A stretch of DNA of 64,000 nt from an uncultured Lachnospiraceae bacterium (lineage in GTDB: Bacteria; Bacillota; Clostridia; Lachnospirales; Lachnospiraceae), in the NCBI GenBank assembly GCA_937920345.1, contig CALGVA010000037.1, forward strand, positions 31,819 to 95,818, read 5' to 3'. Below are positions 14,601 through 20,176 of this stretch, piece by piece. The notes below the pieces were generated by a model. The model was not told the DNA's origin. It made no database searches and saw only the letters and a list, made by a program, of their open reading frames with translations. The translations under genes were made by a program, and so were the position numbers. Position 1 is the first letter of the stretch, and each line of letters begins with the position of its first letter.

Positions 14601-17600
14601 CCGCATCTGACGGAGAGAAAACGGTCGAACTGAGAGTGCATAAGGGCAGGAAATATCAGGCGTTCAGCGGATATGTCGAGGTATCCTGTAAATATATGCG
14701 CGGGGAATATGCGCTGCCGCTTACAGGTTTGGAAGACTTATCGATCCCTTATGGGCATGAGGCGTGGCTTGTATTTCAGGCTCCGGCATCAGGAAAAGAT
14801 ACGAGATATACGTTTACCTTTGCCAATACCAATGAGAGTAACAGCAATGTATATTATGCATACAGATATTCAGAGCCGGAGAGCGGAAGCTATGAAGCAA
14901 GGGTTCTCTTTGGCGGATATAATGGAGTGGAAAGTAGCGCGTATGGTGTTCCGGCAGGCGAAGCAGAGACAATATACTGGTGTATACGTAATGGAAAGAA
15001 TGCGGATCTGACACTCACGGTGACAGTTGCGGAGACATCCGCAGCCCCCATAGGTGAGGAGGGAATCAATGACATATTCGGCGGCGGAGATGAGAAGTGG
15101 TATGCCTTCAAGGCGGAGGAAGCCGGTGAGTATGACTTTGCGTTTGAAAGTGATGCAAGCTCGTATTGTACTGTTACAGGATATCAGGATTTAAGTGAAA
15201 ATAACATTGTTTCAGGCAGCTCAGGAAGTTTTAAAAGTTCCAGCTCATTTGGTTACAGGAAGGAGTTTGCACAGGGCGAGGCCATATATTGGAAGATAAA
15301 ATATAATGATGCTGATATACCGGCAACCATTACGATCAGAATGAAAAAGAATGAGGATGCAGTGTTGACGCTCGGTGATCCGGAAGAAGCAACGGCTGTG
15401 GTATATCCCAGACTGGAGCAGTGGTTCAGCTTCAGGGCAGAAGAAGATGCAAGGTATATCTTTAAGATTAGGAATACCAACGAAGAGGACAATACCAGTC
15501 GTGCGGCATCGCTTTACGCAGAGAGGGATACTTCTTCGGACCAGCTGGATAATTGCATGTATGGCAGTGATGGAGGTACCTGTGAGGCATATATTCCGTC
15601 AGGTACGACAGTATATTGCTATATCAGAAACGCGACGGCGTATGACCTCAGTGCTGCGGTCACAGTAGAGAAGATTCCGGTTCATGAGTGGACGGAAGAG
15701 GCGGTGGAACTGGCATCCGGTGAGGTGAAGTGGTTTAGCTATACAGCGGCAGAGGAGGCGAAATATACTTTTACTTTTACAAGTACAGACAGATACAATC
15801 CGAATGTGGTGCAATATAGTGATTTAAATACACAGGAGGATAGTGTGAGTATCAGCCAGTATATTGTAAGGGAAGACGGCTACAATTATACCGGGGAAAC
15901 AGATTGCTTTCTTTATGCAAACGGTACAGTATACTGGAAGATAGAGAATACCAGTTCAACCGATACGAGACAGGTTAAGATGAAGGCGGAGAAGGTTGAC
16001 GTTACAGCTTTAACATCAGGCAGTACTTCGGGGAATGAAGTTGCGATCCCGGCTTATTCGACCAAATGGGTCAGCTTTACATCTGATCATTCCGCGAGGT
16101 ATGCGTTTACCTTTAATGCCTCAAGCAAGGTTAATGTATATTTGTTTACAGCCCTGAATGCGGCGGAATGCAAGTACTTCGATTATGATGGCAACAGAGC
16201 AAATTCTCTTATCCTGCAGAAGAAAGACGAGGAATATACAGGTACGGAGGACTGGTATATTCCGGCAGGTGAGACAGTGTATTGGAAAGTAAGTAATTCA
16301 GATTCCACGAGCGCGGCTGTTAAGGTGGCAGTAGAGCAGGTTGAAGTTATGGAAATGACAGCGGATATGGCCACAGACGGAATAGGGCTTCCGAGCTTTT
16401 CCACAAAATGGATCAAGTTTACGGCTGCGGAATCCGCAAGGTATATGTTTACGTTGACCAATAGTACACCGGGCTATCAGGCATGGTTTTATGCTTATTT
16501 ATATGAGGATTTGAGTCAGGAAACCAGCATAGCGCATGTCAGCTATTACACGGGTGAGAGTTATGAGTACTATCTGGAACAGGGTGAGAGCATATATTGG
16601 AAAGCACCTAACCGCAATACGCTGATGGATATTGCCACAATCACAATCAAGGCAGAGCCGATTACAATCGAGGCTCTGGAGCCGGTGCAAGGCAAAGAGA
16701 TCAGCTTAGGTGCTGACGGCGACAGCTGCAAGTGGATGTATTTTGATGTGGAAGAGACCGGGATCTACGGTATTACCGTTACAAACAGTGCGGACAGTAC
16801 AACCGAAATTATATTAGACCGGTATGAGGCTTTGGATTCAGCTTCGGAAGACAGGCTCGGGCAGGTGGCAAGCGATGCTTCTGCAACCTATAAGTATTCC
16901 TTTTCAAAGGGAATGCGTGTGTACTTGAAGGCTTTTCGAAACGTAAGTCCTGATTCGGCTTCGGCTGTGGGTACGATATCGGTCGAGAAGATTGCGGGGG
17001 CGCAGACGCTGGTCACTGGAACAGGAACAGAGGTGTCGGTGGATACGGAAACTGCTAAATACCAGTGGCTGGAATTTACGGCTGTTGAGGAAGGTGTCTA
17101 CAAGTTCTACTCGGAGGGCAGCAGCGATCCTAAGGTATGGCTCTTCGATAAGGCAGATATAAATTATAGCAGGAATAACTATGAGGAGCCGTTCAGTAGT
17201 GCAATCAGTGATGACAACAGCGGCGTGGACAATAACTTCGCGAAGAAGCTGGTGATGAAGGCAGGACAGACGGTCTATGTGCTGGTTGGATCTGCGAGTT
17301 TCTCAACATCGCTGGATACAACCGTGTATGTAACGTATGTGGATGCAACGGGGATACCTGTATCGATGGAAGAAGGCAAGTATGTGCTATTAGAGTATAC
17401 GGCTTTGACAGACGGGAATTATTGTTTTTATTCCGATGATATTGTGAAGGGGGATCCTTATGCATGGTTCTTTGCGGATAATGCAATCGGGAATGACGCA
17501 GCGCTTGATGAGCTGGACGCTAAACGGACAGATTATAGCGATGATGATGGCGAAGGCAGAAACTTTGCCAAAACAATACCCCTTACCGCGGGACAGACGA

Positions 17601-17695
17601 TATATATTGCGGCTGGAACTTTTCAATTAAAAAGTGCAGCGGCATCGGTGGAACGGCAGGGCAGACAGCATGTTGACTTTTTGCACCTGAATTGA
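2636..17695 (+). CDS. Giant secreted multi-domain repeat protein (5019 aa)
   Basis: The start is ATG 2636, just after AAAGGAGGAAGAAAG; an open frame upstream to 2411 has no ribosome site. Order of parts: a Sec signal peptide (residues 1 to about 33: basic RAKR, hydrophobic core, ANA-A cleavage site); a low-complexity Asp/Glu/Gly/Ser linker (about 50-160); several MBG/YDG-like modules (about 170-1250; repeated KVYD..., TYTWF, AGTYYF patterns); a BIG2-like domain (about 1378-1445); fibronectin III-like segments (about 1475-1600 and 1850-1980); another BIG2-like domain (about 2005-2098); then roughly 28 PPC-like modules of about 100 residues, each marked by a W-x-x-F-x-A ... G-x-Y-x-F core. No LPXTG motif, SLH repeat or C-terminal membrane helix is visible. 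Its final ~20 residues do not fit the repeat and overlap the ilvN promoter. It is probably an extracellular surface or matrix protein; ligand unknown. Confidence 0.85.
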   Translation: MSEFRKLFRAKRILAMILAVAMTVTSIPVTANAAPLQTQAEAGLTAEEAEGGQMSDDQTVPSDGEGQAGEPSESQGAGEDSGMGDQSDTEDSTDAGDNTDAGNASGTGETNDGADPSDTEDDSGADDDASAEVNNSEEENGGDKDIAADGENSNSSATAEMVVDYTGIGNQINNNYSEYRYDMETKTIVAEYSKDSSNPFEDIAGDIKDRYINVYLDHNENATLKEHLHYAWVDSAGNSLNGAGPADAGDYRLRITLPTVAGVYDKEEIICEINFRIDRRDVGIMYNGSTSVVPGTLAGAVKEAVKQSYTLSIEGMLLSADNKEAYLQSDEVVIRDVHSNSALNDSDQLLKTKDYAVELTIVLKEEYAKNYNITDCIANIDMDGIIATEITVQNEVNQDGTDFGKVYDAKCIDEEAVKKLIGETVVIEAESGEIIPDARITYTWFDANRTELENHGKVIDAGTYYFVLAYAGREGLYQAADKEIMVVISTADIAIEPVLKTGVTFYAGMTVKDVLQKAVDTYKVYQIDNKGDMTAAVKADPYFWGISYNDAGKTQSYEPVFAVEEGVVIKGDDGTETISWNVLDNNSAVLVKKDDVKYRIVFSGKKAVYNSNGAEQAVDVNASQQNYRVDLSKETLEQYAKEITVTGCDPADIDVSAMYKPAFCTNPDAEAGNRFDNAIRRDYNGTQLFTKRNEYKLAKVKSSNTLLAENTDTRIKYTWQRFTGEYNYFYQDEEGKFVDENGEAIEAGDRYIAGTDQTGSSVLIEPLYDDYYYYGYDSDVEFTSTPGGTGDYRLEVSFADPQKQYYADSRYVYYTIQKKNVQVQLTGTLEEYEGVSVGDFINKIEYTYEADGTRSYVKHRIVGGTVVTGPDGTYIFTPDANGQSSGLSERDHYTLDWYVERQIKEGADAGTYIRLADGDVFLKGETYRLGVELSGAYDDSYFETNYNNRYALDEHSARKTDADGNYIIAYENEVLDIAVNESEGIRLNVEVDWSKVSDTAKVYDGKSFSFTDTGIRDAVIFTNPKDGSIVDDAQFTLQWFYQYRYDGRYVDENNAVHVGDYYLYVIVNQDAKYARASYLFNQESDKKFTIAPRELTVTPVLKEEIKAGTYINSSSADVVGKLCAADPKITGYENISADRKFFEENKIYMTGSIFRPHVFNYLSLSVYEKADRNRFMGYLRSTKSYNVSYTGTLRDIYDDNDGGQIFWARDYQVVFETAAFTPVRDTSSVESTAANNIAQTRLHDSISGDAKGGYTHTITPREGVVYSPAGYYEDENGERKALKGNYFVFRITAPNEYIGVADAADNVVYENSIQDKGYLLSVGVDRNRAVYTVAFDASRKDRKRFEIIWENGYKENFVVDFTNCILMDDLSRAVAPKQLAFNGAVSKMVVGESQQLDLKITKKQMSDVICILYESSDESVLEVSERGCVTAVKKGQATITAYPAYEAEGKKKKLTDAKGNILKGASLKITVNELAAVKAIKTEPHDTYAYLNYTVPAGGYRREIYVLKSSKTDKKTAQDFEEEIGKITNGNYGAFVTKPIYCTGETGAWISKGVTYYHRITNLEPNQQYTVYVRNVGALRTTADGYKTESTPAGAVSTFTTTRAQEVGLRAYFDTEKTAVENEGSGYYVNISARKVPLSVDARFLEKYDEDKDYSDALDYIWRQLSLTKEEQETYINPKLTYYVTDNVYEEVNQDDKTQLRIGGYVFRPVSKIAAVDKKGNISLKGVGLVYVLAYNADTQHIAVASLNITADADGLTGKNIKLKVGNKVRLTDYLTYKQKSTKLTGYCESGWQDLVINYVPNDSYELTLQKDGYGVIKECWITARKADKAKFEIYVNDNTVMKNGGSAAKIVVTSAEIEPVKKLKAQDIVDTFGSVTFTYTANNDFKTEKDGDKLAFRIEVKDSTGRMMRRELINEAYIREQGKYEGYADAKHTTYQYRYRVNGLTRLSNYTVSVYAVYGDDQSKAAATKLKTTNIPASYVDVSDQNVIEGGVETNVSVRDDSIIALSDHPLLKSGNKYTLSLPLDDADVNRDAALMKTDTLTWKSSNTKAATVKSNAGSFTAALTAVKKGTTTISVTSKVTKKVIAKWVVIVNAVGEAEGYYGDNVQFDYDYNDQGNLDHAGVEVLTRNNRLAITLQYGERRWVAFTAPECGRYRIAVNQGYFSVYRKEKEKLQSAGPLAGKFETEMEKGDTYYFCIEEYGRYTRPLTYTFTAGGTEYTTVAIGDGTKVRGGNIVRFTAPADNYYTFTVRHNGDEVYEESTSLRAGASYTFTVAGDSSEEYTVVVTAREPKETITAGTPVSVSLSEHDEVWYRFTAGQTGRYTFVTENAAKNIEADLFGSLYDQYGQRMGHYESGEGDNASSYNVTADKEMRKGDTVYIRLTSEETNTAVLKVIQAAVVEKDKEQSVTIGADGGTEYVTFEVPRDGEYRFTSSYTKPASLPAEEDVQVAVTVYINNNEVSCINGAGTYECTLSEGDVVRFAVWADRKDTKVTIDVKEISVTKAELDTPTGEIKVSDGVNEWLTFMAANGDGWYNFNFTVQKKADGTVPDATAEFYDADRTAYQGAVSADGSETFRYVEYLEAGTVRMIRLASSDTAEVSVSMKVTKETVDKLEDGGRYTLDPGEIRRLSWTADREGVYHFSGNITPENEITVKYSTDPAREGSTISTLDRISGYMKKGETFYLTLIAADTITAADKKAVFEAAVKGQDVISLTAGETKLVEVGPGLAQWVEFTARKTQRYVYAKADADGFRIFKGSSLEDYDGDEISFDGDEKYTAGQKQLFRVENTNTDKKTIRLTISEVVPVDFVQNQASATMKHGEGKWFRFRAEALGRYQFTAEAKSGDKNAEAVFMKYTADLLDIAEDGLYAPVLDNKIVKVGAYAYLYVEASITDEDTTGDISVTLKAVPVSQVEAGGQLEVNKEKEVTFAAANETKYLEFMAPEDGLYTFTAVKDGESVSGLTVEYYKNLEADLKRGSTEFTLSLEKDDKLIIKLTSAEVQKVQVKVQRETVAKITENAESYSVNDGESLWFSVDSGEALRYFIEAFEAEDGLTLTMERMGGSWKYPVGNQSGNGFYYSYVGSVGGTERLIRITAAVAGDAAESGQSTPKSFKIRKGLVAAETMVSGETKKIEVTRTEPGHMVWYCFTPEEPGRYVIKAGGESSAYVREFTNGILGSTGSVQSMPYEMIISEAQAGKERTYAVCYTSKEAKDFNFSIYQAAEKNLTEDAPVTVDTAAVEAREKIWIRFKAPADGRYTFTNDSGVELYQRKYQTIDSSYSSGWAFDWDDEICMGEGEEILFAAYYDSVPEKASFSIKVSSVKPEELSVSGTPKQIAFSDNSAKWFVFTAPAAAIYQFDMTENDDSADVSVYRYMKLNDQNYDEIYSGQTYGMSAGEKIYFKMQPYGVTDAELTVSIKITSKAAIMKLELADNTIADIAAGVEQWAYFRAGETGFYHFAMSGSCKVGRYDDINGGATADYADGESFTYGLYKNEALYFKVSNETEAAAGERITITKEDSEIRDLVAGETDHVTVTDSKTAWYVLTASEAGLYKIAADKGNAILKEYTGLNEQYPVTTKSGSYFRAFDQGETIYLNVSVSSSSETEIAVTCTKLVEKSFTGDGEVKFTLNQGEAAVVRWHADSKGYYNLGYRASQGADYKYYNEEEWNSWKGTGTGYSVSWSEVSVENGESRYWILESGYDRNNISVSAVKTVRQLYVGNATWVELDDSGTETFRFVVNDTGDYVFRSEEGEDVYAYLRDKDGRWLAADTDYSGEDSNFRILYSLAAGTEVRLEVHSGSVSDRFQVGVYRYVQKDVLLDDDCSYTESVTTEYGQEVWFKFTVSKDGFYEFGYGDNYYNVNLKLYATDNDRLGTVLGQKKEYSSNVIKTWLDAGETVMLRSYYNYFEQGTYQVTVRSAEIGAYETSWDISASYGSSQSKYLSFTAGNEAVLSCSFNKSGKYVFYADDEELIFELYVDGAKVDTGSASRIEFEYDAASDGEKTVELRVHKGRKYQAFSGYVEVSCKYMRGEYALPLTGLEDLSIPYGHEAWLVFQAPASGKDTRYTFTFANTNESNSNVYYAYRYSEPESGSYEARVLFGGYNGVESSAYGVPAGEAETIYWCIRNGKNADLTLTVTVAETSAAPIGEEGINDIFGGGDEKWYAFKAEEAGEYDFAFESDASSYCTVTGYQDLSENNIVSGSSGSFKSSSSFGYRKEFAQGEAIYWKIKYNDADIPATITIRMKKNEDAVLTLGDPEEATAVVYPRLEQWFSFRAEEDARYIFKIRNTNEEDNTSRAASLYAERDTSSDQLDNCMYGSDGGTCEAYIPSGTTVYCYIRNATAYDLSAAVTVEKIPVHEWTEEAVELASGEVKWFSYTAAEEAKYTFTFTSTDRYNPNVVQYSDLNTQEDSVSISQYIVREDGYNYTGETDCFLYANGTVYWKIENTSSTDTRQVKMKAEKVDVTALTSGSTSGNEVAIPAYSTKWVSFTSDHSARYAFTFNASSKVNVYLFTALNAAECKYFDYDGNRANSLILQKKDEEYTGTEDWYIPAGETVYWKVSNSDSTSAAVKVAVEQVEVMEMTADMATDGIGLPSFSTKWIKFTAAESARYMFTLTNSTPGYQAWFYAYLYEDLSQETSIAHVSYYTGESYEYYLEQGESIYWKAPNRNTLMDIATITIKAEPITIEALEPVQGKEISLGADGDSCKWMYFDVEETGIYGITVTNSADSTTEIILDRYEALDSASEDRLGQVASDASATYKYSFSKGMRVYLKAFRNVSPDSASAVGTISVEKIAGAQTLVTGTGTEVSVDTETAKYQWLEFTAVEEGVYKFYSEGSSDPKVWLFDKADINYSRNNYEEPFSSAISDDNSGVDNNFAKKLVMKAGQTVYVLVGSASFSTSLDTTVYVTYVDATGIPVSMEEGKYVLLEYTALTDGNYCFYSDDIVKGDPYAWFFADNAIGNDAALDELDAKRTDYSDDDGEGRNFAKTIPLTAGQTIYIAAGTFQLKSAAASVERQGRQHVDFLHLN

Positions 17696-17701
17696 TACAA
17701 T
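17673..17701 (+). promoter_or_regulatory. Promoter of the ilvN-ilvC transcript, inside the 3' end of the giant gene
   Basis: TTGACT (17673-17678), a 17-bp spacer and TACAAT (17696-17701). It encodes the last codons of the upstream giant protein. Transcription would begin near 17708, about 43 nt before ilvN. Confidence 0.65.
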
Positions 17702-17750
17702 AATTGACGGTATATGACAGGTGACGGACATACACGGAAAGGTTTGTATT

Positions 17751-18251
17751 ATGCAGAAAAAAGTATTGCAGTTATTGGTAGATAATACATCGGGCGTATT
17801 AAGCCGCATTGCGGGTCTGTTCTCCAGACGCGGCTATAATATAGACAGCATCACGGCAGGCGTGACGGCTGATCCGCGGTTTACCCGTATCACGATCGTA
17901 ACTTCCGGAGATGATGAGATTCTGGATCAGATCGAGAAGCAGGTAGCCAAACTGATTGATGTCAGAGACCTTAAGGAACTCCGGCCGGAAGAAAGCGTAT
18001 ACCGGGAACTGGCCATGATCAAGGTCAGAGTGTCCATGACACAGCGTCAGGACGTTATCGCGGTGGCAAGTCTGTTCCGCGCCAATATTATAGATGTGAC
18101 GCCGGAGAGTCTGATGATCGAACTGACCGGTGACCAGGATAAGATTGAGGCGTTTATCAGGATGCTGGACGGCTATGAGATCCTCGAGCTTGCGAGGACA
18201 GGCATCGCCGGATTGGGCCGGGGTATAGAGAATGTTACATACCTGGAATGA
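17751..18251 (+). CDS. ilvN: Acetolactate synthase, small regulatory subunit
   Basis: The 166-residue protein is the regulatory subunit of acetohydroxyacid synthase, the first step of isoleucine, valine and leucine synthesis. An N-terminal ACT domain (residues 1-75: VLQLLVDNTSGVLSRIAGLFSRRG, given here only as the region, with the N-T-S-G-V-L-S-R valine-binding segment) is followed by the usual small-subunit C-terminal domain (IDVTPESLMIELTG, GIAGLGRG). The ATG at 17751 is chosen because GGAAAGG precedes it and because homologues begin right at this ACT strand; an in-frame ATG at 17721 lacks a ribosome site. No catalytic subunit gene (ilvB) is adjacent; ilvC follows directly, so the large subunit must be encoded elsewhere. 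Confidence 0.93.
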   Translation: MQKKVLQLLVDNTSGVLSRIAGLFSRRGYNIDSITAGVTADPRFTRITIVTSGDDEILDQIEKQVAKLIDVRDLKELRPEESVYRELAMIKVRVSMTQRQDVIAVASLFRANIIDVTPESLMIELTGDQDKIEAFIRMLDGYEILELARTGIAGLGRGIENVTYLE

Positions 18252-18269
18252 ATATCGGTAATGGCGGGA

Positions 18270-18323
18270 TTTGTGTCTGCGCGCACTTGACACAAACTCG
18301 TTATGCGAAAAAACGTGCGCAGA
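18270..18323 (+). ncRNA. Candidate structured leader (possible pseudoknot) before ilvC, copy A
   Basis: Stem 1 is TTTGTGTC (18270-18277) with GACACAAA (18289-18296), 8 bp. Part of its loop, GCGCAC (18281-18286), is complementary to GTGCGC (18315-18320), giving a possible H-type pseudoknot that ends four bases before the AGAGG ribosome site of ilvC. A second copy with compensatory changes lies at 56344-56419. I do not recognise it as a named riboswitch. Confidence 0.45.
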
Positions 18324-18336
18324 AAAGAGGATTAAA

Positions 18337-19353
18337 ATGGCAAAAATTTTTTATCAGGAAGATTGTAACTTATCCCTGTTGGACGGCAAGACGATCGCAG
18401 TGATCGGTTACGGCAGTCAGGGACATGCACATGCACTGAATGCGAAAGAATCAGGCTGTCATGTAATTATCGGTCTCTATGAAGGTTCCAAATCATGGGC
18501 GAAGGCTGAGGCACAGGGATTTGAAGTTTATACAGCGGCTGAAGCAGCTAAGAAGGCAGACATTATTATGATCCTGATCAATGATGAGCTGCAGGCATCT
18601 ATGTACAAGAAAGATATCGAGCCCAACTTAGAGGCAGGCAATATGCTGATGTTTGCACATGGTTTCAACATTCATTTCGGCTGTATTGTTCCGCCCAAGG
18701 ACGTGGATGTAACGATGATCGCACCCAAGGGACCGGGCCATACCGTAAGAAGCGAGTATCAGGCAGGTAAAGGTGTTCCTTGTCTTGTAGCCGTTCATCA
18801 GGATGCTACGGGCAAAGCGCAGGATATGGCACTGGCTTATGCACTTGCGATCGGCGGTGCGAGAGCAGGCGTTCTGGAGACAACATTCCGGACAGAGACA
18901 GAGACAGACCTTTTCGGTGAGCAGGCAGTTCTCTGCGGCGGTGTATGCGCACTTATGCAGGCAGGTTTCGAGACGCTGGTTGAAGCTGGTTATGATCCGA
19001 GAAATGCATATTTCGAGTGTATCCATGAGATGAAACTGATCGTAGACCTGATCTACCAGTCCGGTTTTGCGGGCATGAGATATTCCATTTCCAACACGGC
19101 GGAGTACGGTGATTATATTACAGGACCGAAGATCATTACAGAAGAAACGAAGAAGACGATGAAGAAGATTCTGTCCGATATTCAGGATGGTACTTTTGCG
19201 AAAGACTTTCTGCTTGATATGTCTTCCGCAGGCAGCCAGGTACACTTTAAGGCGATGAGAAAGCTGGCTTCCGAGCATCCGTCGGAGGTAGTCGGCGAGG
19301 AGATCAGAAAGCTTTACAGCTGGAATGGCGAAGATAAACTGATTAACAACTGA
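18337..19353 (+). CDS. ilvC: Ketol-acid reductoisomerase, class I
   Basis: The 338-residue enzyme converts acetolactate (or acetohydroxybutyrate) to the dihydroxy acid, using NAD(P)H and Mg2+, in branched-chain amino acid synthesis. The Rossmann motif GYGSQGHAHA is near residue 25, and the metal-binding helical domain is seen in ETETDLFGEQAVLCGG and the E-C-I-H-E-M-K segment. Length is typical of class I. The ATG at 18337 follows AGAGG with 7-nt spacing; the MAKIFY start is usual for the family. The loop after the second strand reads GLYEGSKSW, where many NADPH enzymes have a basic residue, so cofactor preference may lean to NADH (inference). It lies 85 bp after ilvN and is probably co-transcribed with it. 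Confidence 0.96.
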   Translation: MAKIFYQEDCNLSLLDGKTIAVIGYGSQGHAHALNAKESGCHVIIGLYEGSKSWAKAEAQGFEVYTAAEAAKKADIIMILINDELQASMYKKDIEPNLEAGNMLMFAHGFNIHFGCIVPPKDVDVTMIAPKGPGHTVRSEYQAGKGVPCLVAVHQDATGKAQDMALAYALAIGGARAGVLETTFRTETETDLFGEQAVLCGGVCALMQAGFETLVEAGYDPRNAYFECIHEMKLIVDLIYQSGFAGMRYSISNTAEYGDYITGPKIITEETKKTMKKILSDIQDGTFAKDFLLDMSSAGSQVHFKAMRKLASEHPSEVVGEEIRKLYSWNGEDKLINN

Positions 19354-19366
19354 TGTGGAGTTAACC

Positions 19367-19942
19367 ATGCAATCCAAAACCAATGTGGATCAGATGCTGG
19401 CTGAGAGCTTTAAGAACCTTGCGCTCAAGATGCCGATTGAGAAAATCACGATTCGGGAAATTACAGAGGGCGCGGGCGTGATCCGGCCGACTTTCTATAA
19501 TCATTTCAGGGATAAGTATGAGCTTTTGGAATGGATGATCCATACGGAAATTCTTGATCCGGCGATCCCGCAGATGCAGAGAGGACATATCCGGGAGAGC
19601 CTGATCATGATCTTTGAGAATCTTATGGAGAACAAGAAATTCTATAAGAAGGTTGTCAGACTGGAAGGTCAGGATTCCTGCGAGAATATCGCAAAGAAAT
19701 TTATCAAGGAAATTTTGTATACCTTTATAGATGAACAGACCGGAGAAAAGAAAGTTTCCGGAAGAGGACTGACAACTGACATGGTTGCGGAATATTATGC
19801 GCAGTGTATGGCATTCGTCGTAATCCAGTGGATGAAAATGGATATGAGTCTGGCGCCGGAACAGATGGCTGATCTTTTCGAGTATATTACGACGCATTCC
19901 ATGGATGATGTCATCGCAGAGATGAATGAAGGGCTTGTCTGA
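19367..19942 (+). CDS. TetR/AcrR-family transcriptional regulator
   Basis: The 191-residue protein has an N-terminal TetR helix-turn-helix (about residues 8-55: KITIREITEGAGVIRPTFYNHFRDKYELLEWM), followed by an all-helical ligand domain of the DhaS-like, TetR_C type, often found in Firmicutes. The start ATG 19367 has GGAG six bases upstream; the GTG at 19355 that also fits the frame is part of that ribosome site. It begins only 13 bp after ilvC, so it is probably read through from the ilv promoter. A strong terminator overlaps its stop codon. The ligand and target are unknown; the position suggests control of the ilv or leu genes, but no operator is visible. Confidence 0.85.
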   Translation: MQSKTNVDQMLAESFKNLALKMPIEKITIREITEGAGVIRPTFYNHFRDKYELLEWMIHTEILDPAIPQMQRGHIRESLIMIFENLMENKKFYKKVVRLEGQDSCENIAKKFIKEILYTFIDEQTGEKKVSGRGLTTDMVAEYYAQCMAFVVIQWMKMDMSLAPEQMADLFEYITTHSMDDVIAEMNEGLV

Positions 19943-19966
19943 TGATTCGGACAAGCCCTGTTTTTT
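19931..19966 (+). terminator. Terminator of the ilvN-ilvC-tetR unit
   Basis: GGGCTTGTC (19931-19939) pairs perfectly with GACAAGCCC (19950-19958), followed by TGTTTTTTC. The stem overlaps the TetR stop codon at 19940. Confidence 0.9.
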
Positions 19967-19991
19967 CGGTTATATTTTATTGCATTAAAAA

Positions 19992-20045
19992 TGGAAGCAC
20001 TGGGGCTCGAACCCATGACCTCTTGTGTTTGAGGCGAACGCGCAT
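19992..20045 (-). pseudogene. Degenerate tRNA 3' half (tRNA-like fragment)
   Basis: On the minus strand this reads as the 3' part of a tRNA. It has a T arm with the canonical loop TTCGAGC flanked by GGG and CCC, a five-base variable region AGGTC, and an acceptor 3' strand TGCTTCC ending in A, then a T-run. The matching 5' acceptor strand (GGAAGCA), D arm and a properly paired anticodon stem are missing upstream. It is therefore not a working tRNA. The anticodon cannot be assigned with confidence. Confidence 0.55.
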
Positions 20046-20176
20046 TTCGGGGATGATGCATTCAGGTAGCCAAAAGCAGATTTCCGTGGTATACTATCGG
20101 GAAAAGGGTTTGTTGTAATTTGTTTTAATATAAGCGGAGAGTGCATTAAGATTCTGCGAAGGAGGAGAATACAGAT

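Noticed and set aside
18270..18323. ZTP, preQ1, SAM-II or fluoride riboswitch identity for the ilvC leader
   Set aside because: The conserved sequence words of those classes are not present; only the general pseudoknot layout is similar.
20046..20176. Leucine T-box or leader peptide before leuC
   Set aside because: No T-box motif and no run of leucine codons in a short frame with a ribosome site.
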